Below are positions 1 to 5,718 of a stretch of 6,659 nt of DNA, piece by piece. Every line of letters begins with the position of its first letter. The first letter of the stretch is position 1. The position numbers were made by a program, and so were the translations under genes. The notes beneath the pieces are model-generated. The model was not told the DNA's origin and made no database searches. It saw only the letters and a program-made list of their open reading frames with translations. This DNA is from an uncultured Collinsella sp. (lineage in GTDB: Bacteria; Actinomycetota; Coriobacteriia; Coriobacteriales; Coriobacteriaceae). The DNA lies in the NCBI GenBank assembly GCA_902482185.1, contig CABSZR010000078.1, positions 1-6,659 on the forward strand. The letters are read 5' to 3'.

Positions 1-2854
1 GGTAACGACTCGTCACGCCAAAGCGCGCGCTTGCCACCTGCTTGATCGCGGAGTTCTTGGAGTCGCCGTTGGCCAGCGGGGTCTCGCGGCGAGGGTCCTC
101 GCCGCCCTCGCCGGAGTTGGAGCGGCCGTGCAGGCGATTCATGGCGATGGCCATGCACTCGTGCGCCTCTTTGCTGATGGAGCCGTACGACATGGCTCCG
201 GTGTTAAAGCGGCGGACGATGTTGAGCGCGGGCTCGACCTCGTCGATCGACACCGGGGTGCGGCCGCTGTCGTCAAAGTCCAGCAGGTCGCGCAGGCGCA
301 CGGCGCGGCCGGTGCGGTGCAGGCGGGCGCTGTACTCCTTAAAGGTGTCGTAGCTGTCCTCACGGCAGGCGGTCTGCAGCAAGTAGACAGTCTGCGGATC
401 GATGAGGTGATCCTCGCCGCCGAGCGGGCGCCACTTGGTCAGGCCCAACGTGGGCAGCTGATCGGGAGCCGGGCTCTTAAGGATAGCGAGCGCGGCGTCG
501 TAGCGCTCGTTTTGCTCGCGCTCAACGTCCTCGACACCCATACCGCCCACACGGCTCACCGTGCCGGCGAAGTACGCGTTGACGAACTCCGGCGTAAAGC
601 CAACGGCCTCGAAGATCTGCGCGGAGTGGTAGCTCTGCACCGTGGAGATGCCCATCTTGGACATGATGGAAACGATGCCGGCGGTCGCAGCCTTGTTGTA
701 GTTGGCGATGCCCTGCTCGGCCGTCACGTCCAGGTCGCCGCGTGTCGCCAGATTGCGGATGCACGCATGCGCGTTGTACGGGTAGATGCCGCTTGCGGAG
801 TAGCCCACCAGCGCCGCAAAGTCGTGCGGAGACACGGCGTCGCCGCACTCCACCACGATGTCGGCAAAGGTACGCACGCCGGCGCGGATCAGGTGGTTGT
901 GCACGCAGCCCACGGCGAGCAGCGACGGCACGGGCACCTCGCCCGCAGCGGCGCGATCGCTCAGCACCACGATGTTCACGCCGTCGCGGACCGCAGCCTC
1001 AACGTCCTCTGCAAGCTGCTTGAGCGCAGCCTGCAGTGCGCCCTCGCCGGCGTCGCGGCGGTAGACGGCACGGAAGCGGCGAGTCTTAAAGCCCACGCGG
1101 TCGATGGCGCAGATGCGGTCAAACTCCTCCTCGTTGAGCAACGGACGCTCCAAGCGCACCAGCTGGCAGGCCGTACGGGAATCCTCGAGCAAGTTGCCGT
1201 GGTTGCCCAGGTAGAGCGTGGTCGAAGTCACCATGTGCTCGCGCAGGGCATCAATCGGCGGATTCGTGACCTGGGCGAACAGCTGATAGAAGTAATCGAA
1301 GAACGAGCGCGTCTTCTTGGACAGGCAGGCCAGCGGCGCATCGATACCCATCGAGGCGAGCGGCGCCTTGCCCTGCTGGGCCATGGGACGCACGACTTCG
1401 TCAACATCATCCCAGTGATACCCGAGCTTGGCCATGCGCACGGCGGCGGGCACCTCGGCATCCTCAGCAGGCGCGGGCGCGGCGGGCTTGTCGAGTGCGT
1501 CGACGGTCAGCGTCTCCTCGGCGATCCAGTCGCGATAGGGCTTTTCCTTGGCGTAACGGGCGCGCAGCTCGTCGTTGTAGATGACGCGGCCGCGGGCAAA
1601 ATCGACCTCGAGCATCTGGCCCGGTCCCAGGCAGCCGCTCGTCAGGATGTTCTCGGGGCTCACCTCGATGGTGCCCACCTCGCTTGCCAGCATAAAGCGA
1701 CCGTCGCGCGTCACATAGTAGCGGGCGGGACGCAAGCCGTTACGGTCGAGGGCGGCACCCAGCGTGCGACCGTCGGTAAAGGCGATGGCCGCCGGGCCAT
1801 CCCACGGCTCCATGAGCATGGACTGGTAGGCATCGTAGGCGCGGCGCTCCTCGCTCAGACTGTCGTTGTGGTCCCACGGCTCGGGCAGCAGCATGGATGC
1901 GGCGCGCGTGAGCGGACGGCCGTTCATGACCAAAAACTCGAGCACGTTGTCCAGAATCGCGGAGTCGGAACCCTCACGGTTGATGATGGGCATCACGCGC
2001 TCAAGATCGTGCTGCAGCACGGGGCTGTACAGGTTGGGTTCGCGGGCGCGAATCCAGTTGACGTTGCCCTTGAGGGTGTTGATCTCGCCGTTGTGGATGA
2101 TAAAACGGTTGGGGTGCGCACGCTCCCAGCTGGGCGTGGTGTTGGTGGAGTAGCGCGAGTGAACGAGCGCCACGGCCGTTTTGACGGCGGCGTCGTTGAG
2201 GTCGATGAAGAAGCGGCGCATCTGCGTGGCGACCAGCATGCCCTTGTACACGATGGTGCGCGAGCTCATGGAGCACACATAGAAGATCTTGTCGCGCAGA
2301 GCAAACTCAGCGTCGGCCTTCTTCTCGATGGTGCGGCGGCACACGTATAGGCGGCGCTCAAAGGCATCACCGGCGGGTGTGTCGTCCGGACGGCCCAGGA
2401 AGGCCTGCAGGATGGTAGGCATGCAGGCGCGGGCTGTCTCGCCCAGATCGTGCGGGTCGACCGGCACCTCACGCCAAAAGAGCAGCGGAACGCCGGCTTC
2501 GGCGCAGCCCTCCTCAAACACGCGGCGGGCATCCTCTACGCCCTTCTCGTCCTGCGGGAAGAACAGCATGGCCACGCCATAGTCGCCCTCTGCCGGCAGA
2601 ATCTGGCCGCACTTTTGGGCCTCTTTACGGAAAAAGTGATGCGGAACCTGGAACAGGATGCCGGCGCCGTCGCCGGTGTTCTTCTCGAGTCCCGTACCGC
2701 CGCGGTGCTCCAAGTTGACCAGAATGGACAGCGCGTCGTCCAGAATCTGGTGATGGCGCTCACCGTTGATATCGGCGAGCGCGCCGATGCCACACGCATC
2801 GTGGTCGAATTCGGGGCGATAAAGGCCCTGCTGCTGAGCGGAATCTGCCTGCAT
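1..2854 (-). CDS. gltB: Glutamate synthase large (alpha) subunit, N-terminal 951 codons, runs off the window
   Basis: GltB takes the amide of glutamine and, with 2-oxoglutarate and reductant, makes two glutamates (GOGAT, cytoplasmic ammonia assimilation). I translated the minus strand from the ATG at 2854-2852. It is open for 951 codons to the window edge, against about 1500 residues for the family. GGGGAGGA sits 5 bases upstream and fixes the start. A 20-residue propeptide would precede the class-II amidotransferase nucleophile Cys21, in DHDACGIGALAD. Other amidotransferase motifs are SRYSTNTTPSW (about residue 230), HNGEINTLKGN (about 253) and LDRNGLRPARYY (about 375). The central domain carries NPPIDALREHM (about 530) and SKMGISTVQSYHSAQIFEA. 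The FMN domain begins near 877 with NTGAMSYGSISKEAHE and GRSNSGEGGEDP. The [3Fe-4S] cysteines and the GXGXG domain lie outside the window. The last visible residues read VASARFGVTSRY, where relatives usually have SGRFGVT. A gltD partner is not visible. The product is sure; the cofactor (NADPH or ferredoxin) is not. Confidence 0.96.
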   Translation of the reverse strand, partial: MQADSAQQQGLYRPEFDHDACGIGALADINGERHHQILDDALSILVNLEHRGGTGLEKNTGDGAGILFQVPHHFFRKEAQKCGQILPAEGDYGVAMLFFPQDEKGVEDARRVFEEGCAEAGVPLLFWREVPVDPHDLGETARACMPTILQAFLGRPDDTPAGDAFERRLYVCRRTIEKKADAEFALRDKIFYVCSMSSRTIVYKGMLVATQMRRFFIDLNDAAVKTAVALVHSRYSTNTTPSWERAHPNRFIIHNGEINTLKGNVNWIRAREPNLYSPVLQHDLERVMPIINREGSDSAILDNVLEFLVMNGRPLTRAASMLLPEPWDHNDSLSEERRAYDAYQSMLMEPWDGPAAIAFTDGRTLGAALDRNGLRPARYYVTRDGRFMLASEVGTIEVSPENILTSGCLGPGQMLEVDFARGRVIYNDELRARYAKEKPYRDWIAEETLTVDALDKPAAPAPAEDAEVPAAVRMAKLGYHWDDVDEVVRPMAQQGKAPLASMGIDAPLACLSKKTRSFFDYFYQLFAQVTNPPIDALREHMVTSTTLYLGNHGNLLEDSRTACQLVRLERPLLNEEEFDRICAIDRVGFKTRRFRAVYRRDAGEGALQAALKQLAEDVEAAVRDGVNIVVLSDRAAAGEVPVPSLLAVGCVHNHLIRAGVRTFADIVVECGDAVSPHDFAALVGYSASGIYPYNAHACIRNLATRGDLDVTAEQGIANYNKAATAGIVSIMSKMGISTVQSYHSAQIFEAVGFTPEFVNAYFAGTVSRVGGMGVEDVEREQNERYDAALAILKSPAPDQLPTLGLTKWRPLGGEDHLIDPQTVYLLQTACREDSYDTFKEYSARLHRTGRAVRLRDLLDFDDSGRTPVSIDEVEPALNIVRRFNTGAMSYGSISKEAHECMAIAMNRLHGRSNSGEGGEDPRRETPLANGDSKNSAIKQVASARFGVTSRY

Positions 2855-3035
2855 CGCGATCCTCCCCTAGATATTTAGACAGTCAGTTGACTAGGCATAC
2901 TAGGAGCATCGCCGGCCCGTTGTGTTTCCCACCCGTTTCGAAACAATCGCGTAACGCGCGCCCTGCGAGTGGACACCGCCGAGCTCAAGGGCGGCAGCAA
3001 GGGCCCCCAAGTTCGGCCTGTAAGCTCGCCGCTTC
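2855..3035. other. gltB leader and upstream spacer
   Basis: This is the gltB-proximal part of the gene-free stretch between the divergent gltB and mntH. I found no gene in it. Nearest gltB is an AT-richer patch with a weak minus-strand -10 candidate TAGTAT (2897-2902) that has no convincing -35 at the usual distance. There is a short palindrome AGTCA-GT-TGACT (2881-2892), a tandem ACTAGG repeat (2890-2895 and 2899-2904) and a perfect 10-bp palindrome GTTTCGAAAC (2935-2944). Any of these could be an operator for gltB, but none matches a regulator site I can name. The distal half (2946-3035) is GC-rich and featureless to my eye. Confidence 0.4.
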
Positions 3036-3100
3036 AAACATCTCAATCTGTAACAGGAAGACCCAATTACGACGACTAACTGTTACAGATTAAGATGTTT
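3036..3100. repeat. Palindromic repeat copy 1 of the TCTCAATCTGTAACA family
   Basis: The left arm 3036-3056 and right arm 3080-3100 are reverse complements over 21 bases with one mismatch (C3044 opposite A3092). The loop is 23 bases. The arms contain CTGTAACAG on the left and CTGTTACAG on the right, each itself a 9-bp near-palindrome. The right arm runs into TTTTT, so a plus-strand transcript would form a long hairpin followed by a short U run. The copy is part of an 80-bp-phased set with the next two. This is seen directly; the function is unknown. Confidence 0.85.
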
Positions 3101-3120
3101 TTGAGAGACGGATCCGAATG

Positions 3121-3175
3121 TCTCAATCTGTAACACAAAGGGCCGGTTTTGGCGGTCAGCTGTTACAGATCGAGA
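3121..3175. repeat. Palindromic repeat copy 2 of the TCTCAATCTGTAACA family
   Basis: The left arm TCTCAATCTGTAACA (3121-3135) and right arm TGTTACAGATCGAGA (3161-3175) pair over 15 bases with one mismatch, which is A·C in plus-strand RNA and U·G in minus-strand RNA. Both arms start exactly 80 bases after the equivalent bases of copy 1. The 25-base interior (3136-3160, containing GGCCGGTTTTGG and CGGTCAG) resembles the interior of the copy at 4665. The family therefore extends through the loop and is not just two arms around random spacer. Confidence 0.85.
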
Positions 3176-3198
3176 TTTTCCATAGGACCATTTCTTCC

Positions 3199-3257
3199 TG
3201 TCTCGATCTGTAACACCTAGGCCCAATTTCCATCCTTAGTTGTTACGGATCAAGACA
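3199..3257. repeat. Palindromic repeat copy 3 of the TCTCAATCTGTAACA family
   Basis: The arms TGTCTCGATCTGTAACA (3199-3215) and TGTTACGGATCAAGACA (3241-3257) pair over 17 bases with two mismatches: C3204 opposite A3252, and T3209 opposite G3247. The unit is again offset by exactly 80 bases from copy 2, counting from TCTC at 3201 and TGTTAC at 3241. The interior GGCCCAATTT (3220-3229) echoes ACCCAATTA of copy 1. It is the copy nearest to mntH, about 120 bases upstream of its start codon. Confidence 0.82.
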
Positions 3258-3377
3258 TTTCGGCAACTCCTTTCCCCATCCTATTCAAATACAACAATTT
3301 TGTTAGTCTCGGTTAACCTTTAAGCCTAAAACGGGTACCCTTTACGGCGTCAAACAAACGGCACGCAGGAGTGCACC
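3258..3377 (+). promoter_or_regulatory. mntH leader with two phased palindromic boxes and a possible promoter
   Basis: Two related 15-base boxes, CGGTTAACCTTTAAG (3310-3324) and CGGGTACCCTTTACG (3332-3346), share 12 of 15 bases. Each contains a perfect 8-bp palindrome, GGTTAACC or GGGTACCC. Their centres are 22 bp apart, two helical turns. A weak sigma70-like reading is TTAACC (3313-3318), a 17-base gap, then TACCCT (3336-3341), which would put a box over each promoter element as expected for repressor occlusion. Nramp importers are commonly repressed by DtxR/MntR- or Fur-type metalloregulators, but these boxes are not a clear match to a published consensus. The Shine-Dalgarno AGGAG (3367-3371) lies 6 bases before the ATG. 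Confidence 0.45.
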
Positions 3378-4634
3378 ATGCTCAACCATCTCAAACAACA
3401 CTTTGGTTCCCGGCGCACCGGTGGTCACGGAGGCCTAGACATTGCGCGGCATATCGGCCCCGGGTTGCTCGTCACCGTCGGCTTTATCGACCCGGGCAAC
3501 TGGGCCTCCAATATGGCCGCGGGCTCGCAGTTTGGCTACGCGCTGCTGTGGATCGTCACGCTGTCCACGATCATGCTCATCGTGCTGCAGCACAACGCGG
3601 CGCACCTGGGCATCGCCACGGGCATGTGTCTTGCCGAGGCCACGACGCGCCACCTACCCCGCCTCGTCGGGCGTGCGATACTCGGCAGCGCGTATCTAGC
3701 CACGGTCGCCACCGCCATGGCCGAAGTCCTGGGCGGTGCGATCGCGCTCCAGATGCTCTTTGGACTGCCCGTGCGCGCCGGCTGCGTCATCGTGGCCGCG
3801 GCATCGATGGCAATGCTCATGACGAACTCCTACAAGCGTGCCGAGCGCTGGATCATCGCCTTCGTCGGCGTGGTAGGACTCTCGTTTTTGGCCGAGCTTG
3901 CGCTAGTCAAGGTCGACTGGCCGCAAGCCGCCGCAAGCTGGATCACGCCCAGTATGCCCACCGGCTCTGCCGCGATTATCGTGAGTGTCCTGGGTGCGGT
4001 CGTTATGCCCCACAACCTTTTTCTGCACTCCGAGGTCATCCAATCCATGCACTTCGAAGGCCAAGGCGAGCAAGTTATCGAGGAACGTCTGCGCTACGAG
4101 CTCTTCGACACGCTCTTTTCGATGGGTGTGGGCTGGGCAATCAACTCGGCCATGGTCATCCTGGCCGCAACGACCTTCTTTGCGCACGGCATTGTCGTAG
4201 ACGACCTCGCCGTCGCAGCGGCCACGCTCTCCCCCATTCTGGGCCCGGCAAGCTCGACCATCTTTGCAGTGGCACTGCTGTTCGCGGGCCTATCGAGCAG
4301 TGTGACGGCGGGCATGGCAGCGGGCACCATCACCGCGGGCATGTTCGATGAGGAATACGACATCCACGACCGACATTCCTCGATCGGGGTGGCGGCCTGT
4401 TTCGCCGGCGCAGTAGCGGCGTGCCTGATCGTCCCGAATCCTTTTGAGGGTCTCATCTGGAGTCAGGCGCTGCTGTCGCTTCAGTTGCCGATTACGGTCT
4501 TTGTGCTCATACGGCTCACCAGTTCGCCCCGCGTCATGGGCAAATACGCCAACTCGCGCCCGCTCAACGCGCTGCTCGTAGGGATCGGCGTCATCGTGAC
4601 GATTCTCGATGTCGTGTTGTTGACAGGGATGTAA
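3378..4634 (+). CDS. mntH: Nramp-family divalent metal (Mn2+/Fe2+) proton-coupled transporter
   Basis: MntH-type proteins import Mn2+ and Fe2+ across the cytoplasmic membrane, driven by protons. The 418-residue product has the usual family length and a hydrophobic pattern fitting about 11 membrane helices. TM1 carries the signature DPGNWASN (residues 38-45), giving the metal ligands Asp38 and Asn41. TM6 carries GAVVMPHNLFLHS (206-218), giving Ala207 and the soft ligand Met210 plus the conserved His212. Having both ligand sets supports a transition-metal importer over the Nramp-related Mg2+ transporters that lack the methionine. Other family blocks are HLGIATGMCLAE (76-87) and AMAEVLGGAIALQ (113-125). 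AGGAG 6 bases upstream supports this ATG. The gene is a single unit, divergent from gltB and convergent with the rubredoxin gene. Palindromic repeats flank it on both sides. Specificity for Mn against Fe cannot be read from sequence alone. Confidence 0.95.
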   Translation: MLNHLKQHFGSRRTGGHGGLDIARHIGPGLLVTVGFIDPGNWASNMAAGSQFGYALLWIVTLSTIMLIVLQHNAAHLGIATGMCLAEATTRHLPRLVGRAILGSAYLATVATAMAEVLGGAIALQMLFGLPVRAGCVIVAAASMAMLMTNSYKRAERWIIAFVGVVGLSFLAELALVKVDWPQAAASWITPSMPTGSAAIIVSVLGAVVMPHNLFLHSEVIQSMHFEGQGEQVIEERLRYELFDTLFSMGVGWAINSAMVILAATTFFAHGIVVDDLAVAAATLSPILGPASSTIFAVALLFAGLSSSVTAGMAAGTITAGMFDEEYDIHDRHSSIGVAACFAGAVAACLIVPNPFEGLIWSQALLSLQLPITVFVLIRLTSSPRVMGKYANSRPLNALLVGIGVIVTILDVVLLTGM

Positions 4635-4664
4635 TTGGGATGGCGTGACTGTCCAGATATAACG

Positions 4665-4710
4665 TCTCAATCTGTAACACGTAAGGCCGTTTTAAACCGT
4701 CAGATAAATC
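4665..4710. repeat. Palindromic repeat copy 4, right half decayed
   Basis: The left arm TCTCAATCTGTAACAC (4665-4680) is identical over 16 bases to copy 2. The next 23 bases also follow copy 2: counting from the shared last C of the arm, 16 of 24 interior positions match, including AGGCCG and the final CGTCAG. The right arm TGTTACAGAT is missing. After CAG the sequence goes to ATAAATCAAAA, with only a weak ATCAA remnant, and runs into the terminator stem. The copy starts 30 bases after the mntH stop codon, about 1.5 kb from the upstream array, so the family is dispersed and not confined to one promoter. Confidence 0.75.
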
Positions 4711-4747
4711 AAAAGGGTCCCGGCCGGAATATCCGGCCGGGACCCTT
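4711..4747 (-). terminator. Intrinsic terminator of the rubredoxin transcript, possibly bidirectional
   Basis: The 16-base arms 4713-4728 and 4732-4747 are perfect reverse complements around a 3-base loop, with the GC core CCCGGCCGGA. Read on the minus strand, the stem is followed by TTTTGATTTATC, a usable U tract placed 41 bases after the rubredoxin stop. Read on the plus strand, the stem is followed by TTGGACAG, a poor U tract, so it would serve mntH only weakly. It sits between two convergent genes, where a shared terminator is expected. Confidence 0.88.
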
Positions 4748-4787
4748 GGACAGAGCTCTGTATAGCTAATCGCCGTGTGTCTACGAG

Positions 4788-4931
4788 TTACTCCTCGACG
4801 AGCTCAAACTCATCGGGGCCGACGCCGCAGACCGGGCATACGTAATCCTCGGGCAGCTCGGGCGTGTCGACCTCAACCTCGTAACCGCAAACGGTGCACA
4901 CGAACTTATACGTCTTCTTCTCCTCAGCCAT
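4788..4931 (-). CDS. Small rubredoxin-like electron carrier (47 aa)
   Basis: Rubredoxins carry one electron on a single iron held by four cysteines, in the cytoplasm of anaerobes. This 47-residue acidic protein has C12-x2-C15-GY and C32-P-x-C35-G, the two iron-binding knuckles, and ends in PDEFELVEE as the family does. Only 16 residues separate the knuckles, against about 29 in classical 52-54-residue rubredoxins. The fold is thus closer to the short rubredoxin domain at the C-terminus of rubrerythrin. The ATG at 4931 is chosen because AGGAG lies about 6 bases upstream; an in-frame ATG at 4970 would place that site inside the coding region. It follows the flavin reductase gene on the same strand by 89 bases and has its own promoter candidate and terminator. 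Likely partner: that flavin reductase as donor. The acceptor, such as a flavodiiron protein or rubrerythrin, is not in the window. Confidence 0.9.
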   Translation of the reverse strand: MAEEKKTYKFVCTVCGYEVEVDTPELPEDYVCPVCGVGPDEFELVEE

Positions 4932-4975
4932 GATGTTCTCCTCTCGAACGCGACTGGTGATGTACTTCACTTATT

Positions 4976-5003
4976 AGTATAGATTCTCAATAATATAATG
5001 CAA
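4976..5003 (-). promoter_or_regulatory. Candidate promoter of the rubredoxin gene
   Basis: On the minus strand, TTGCAT (4998-5003) and TATACT (4976-4981) are separated by 16 bases in a strikingly AT-rich patch (about 4968-5020) amid GC-rich DNA. The -10 matches five of six consensus bases; the -35 is weak (TTG only). Transcription would start near 4969, leaving a leader of about 40 bases. A loose inverted pair TTATT/AATAA (4971-4975 and 4989-4993) brackets the -10 and could be a regulator site. Rubredoxin may thus be made separately from, or in addition to, read-through from the flavin reductase gene. Confidence 0.5.
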
Positions 5004-5020
5004 ATATTTTTAGAACATTT

Positions 5021-5524
5021 CTAGCCTTGATACGACGAAGCCTTGGGCGGCGTCTTGCCCTTCAAGACCTTGTGATAGTAGTCATAGGTCAGCGGGGCCT
5101 CGCCGCTCAAGCGCTCGGCGTCCTCCACCTCGCCGATAAAGAGCAGGTGCGTGCCCACATCCACGGTATCAATCAGACGGCAGCTGAACAGCGCCGCCGC
5201 GTGCTCGGGCACATAGGGCATGCCCAGAGTGGTCTCGTGGGTCTCGTACTTGGCAAACTTGTCGTAATCGCTGCTGGTGCGGAAGCCAAAGTTGCCAATG
5301 TAGAGCATATCGGCCGTCTGATCGATCACGGTCAGCGCAAAGGCCTTAGCCGATACGATTACGCCGGACGTGACATTTTCCTTGTTCACGGCAATCGAGA
5401 TGCGCGGCGGGGCGGATGTCACCTGCACTGCTGTGTTGATAACGCAGCCGGCACGCAGCCCGTCCGCCGCGGCGCTCACCACGTACAGGCCACTCGGCAT
5501 CGTAAAGAACGCAGTTTTGTCCAT
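5021..5524 (-). CDS. Flavin reductase domain protein, Hrb-type (FMN-binding NAD(P)H:rubredoxin reductase module)
   Basis: The 167-residue product is a flavin reductase-like FMN-binding split-barrel protein. Its sequence follows the N-terminal half of Moorella-type high-molecular-weight rubredoxin (Hrb). It opens with MDKTAFFTMPSGLYVVSA, then has NTAVQVTSAPPRISIAVNK (residues 30-48), IGNFGFRTSSDYDKF (76-90), DVGTHLLFIGEVEDAE and the closing TYDYYHKVLKGKTPPKAS. Hrb uses NAD(P)H to reduce its fused rubredoxin, which feeds flavodiiron protein. Here the protein stops just after the YYH..KG.TP block, where the fusion proteins continue into rubredoxin; the rubredoxin is instead the next gene. The ATG at 5524 has GGGGAG 8 bases upstream and gives the family N-terminus. 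A longer in-frame start at 5686 would add 54 residues translated from the terminator and palindrome region and is rejected. Activity and nicotinamide preference are inferred from the family. Confidence 0.9.
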   Translation of the reverse strand: MDKTAFFTMPSGLYVVSAAADGLRAGCVINTAVQVTSAPPRISIAVNKENVTSGVIVSAKAFALTVIDQTADMLYIGNFGFRTSSDYDKFAKYETHETTLGMPYVPEHAAALFSCRLIDTVDVGTHLLFIGEVEDAERLSGEAPLTYDYYHKVLKGKTPPKASSYQG

Positions 5525-5575
5525 AACGATCACTCCCCTAACCCAGGATTGAACCTCATGGATGTATGTACCCAC
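5525..5575 (-). promoter_or_regulatory. Flavin reductase leader with Shine-Dalgarno and a weak promoter possibility
   Basis: On the minus strand this 51-base leader carries the Shine-Dalgarno GGGGAG, 8 bases before the ATG at 5524. The only promoter reading I find is TTGTGG running out of the terminator U tract, an 18-base gap, then TTCAAT, which is 3/6 and 4/6 to consensus and would start transcription about 20 bases before the ATG. If this is not a promoter, transcription must come through the terminator from upstream. Confidence 0.25.
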
Positions 5576-5609
5576 AAAAAAGGCGACGCCCATAACGGAC
5601 GCCGCCTTT
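5576..5609 (-). terminator. Intrinsic terminator between smpB and the flavin reductase gene
   Basis: Minus-strand RNA from 5609 forms a 13-bp stem (arms 5597-5609 and 5579-5591) around the loop GUUAU, followed by a U run (six consecutive A on the plus strand, 5576-5581). All 13 positions pair in minus-strand RNA, two as G·U; on the plus strand the same two positions are A·C mismatches. The hairpin is therefore built for the minus direction. It would end transcription from smpB and its upstream gene, about 120 bases past the smpB stop. It also lies only 52 bases upstream of the flavin reductase ATG, leaving little room for a separate promoter. Confidence 0.88.
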
Positions 5610-5651
5610 GAGACATATGTGTCAGAACAGTAAGAAAGATGAGACGCCCGC

Positions 5652-5718
5652 AGTTGCGGTGAAATAGGGACTGAATAGTCCCTCAATCAGGCAAAACAGT
5701 CCGTATTCCACCGCAACT
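5652..5718. repeat. Long imperfect palindrome, second type, downstream of smpB
   Basis: The outer arms AGTTGCGGTGAAATA (5652-5666) and TATTCCACCGCAACT (5704-5718) pair over 15 bases with one exception, A·C on the plus strand and U·G in minus-strand RNA. After one unpaired position the stem continues with GGACTG (5668-5673) against CAGTCC (5697-5702), giving 22-base arms around a 23-base loop. An alternative hairpin GGGACT-GAAT-AGTCCC (5667-5682) uses the same bases, so two folds compete. It begins 13 bases after the smpB stop. It shares no sequence with the TCTCAATCTG family but has a similar arm and loop size. It could be a dispersed palindromic repeat, a 3' UTR structure or a leader element. 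Confidence 0.75.

Noticed and set aside
128..2350. A 740-codon open frame on the plus strand
   Set aside because: It lies opposite gltB, which has all expected GOGAT motifs in the minus frame. Its translation is a low-complexity run of Ala, Val, Gly, His and Arg with no domain. Long antisense frames are common opposite GC-rich genes.
2887..3093. A 68-codon plus-strand frame in the gltB-mntH spacer
   Set aside because: It has no ribosome site, reads through repeat copy 1, and its translation has no recognisable features.
3036..3257. CRISPR array
   Set aside because: The direct repeats alternate with inverted arms, the interiors are related to each other, there are only three units, and no cas gene is visible.
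3303..3329. TTAG...CTAA as a classical DtxR/MntR box
   Set aside because: The halves are not symmetric about the GGTTAACC centre and the match to the 19-bp consensus is poor; the tandem-box reading is better supported.
3371..4351. A 326-codon plus-strand frame overlapping mntH
   Set aside because: It is an Arg/His/Ala-rich out-of-frame shadow; the mntH frame carries the Nramp metal-binding motifs.
4751..4760. Perfect palindrome CAGAGCTCTG between the terminator and the rubredoxin stop
   Set aside because: It is a short isolated palindrome with no T tract or second copy, and chance is sufficient explanation.
5525..5686. N-terminal extension of the flavin reductase to an upstream ATG
   Set aside because: The extra 54 residues would be translated from the terminator hairpin and palindrome arm, and the ATG at 5524 has a good Shine-Dalgarno and matches the family N-terminus.
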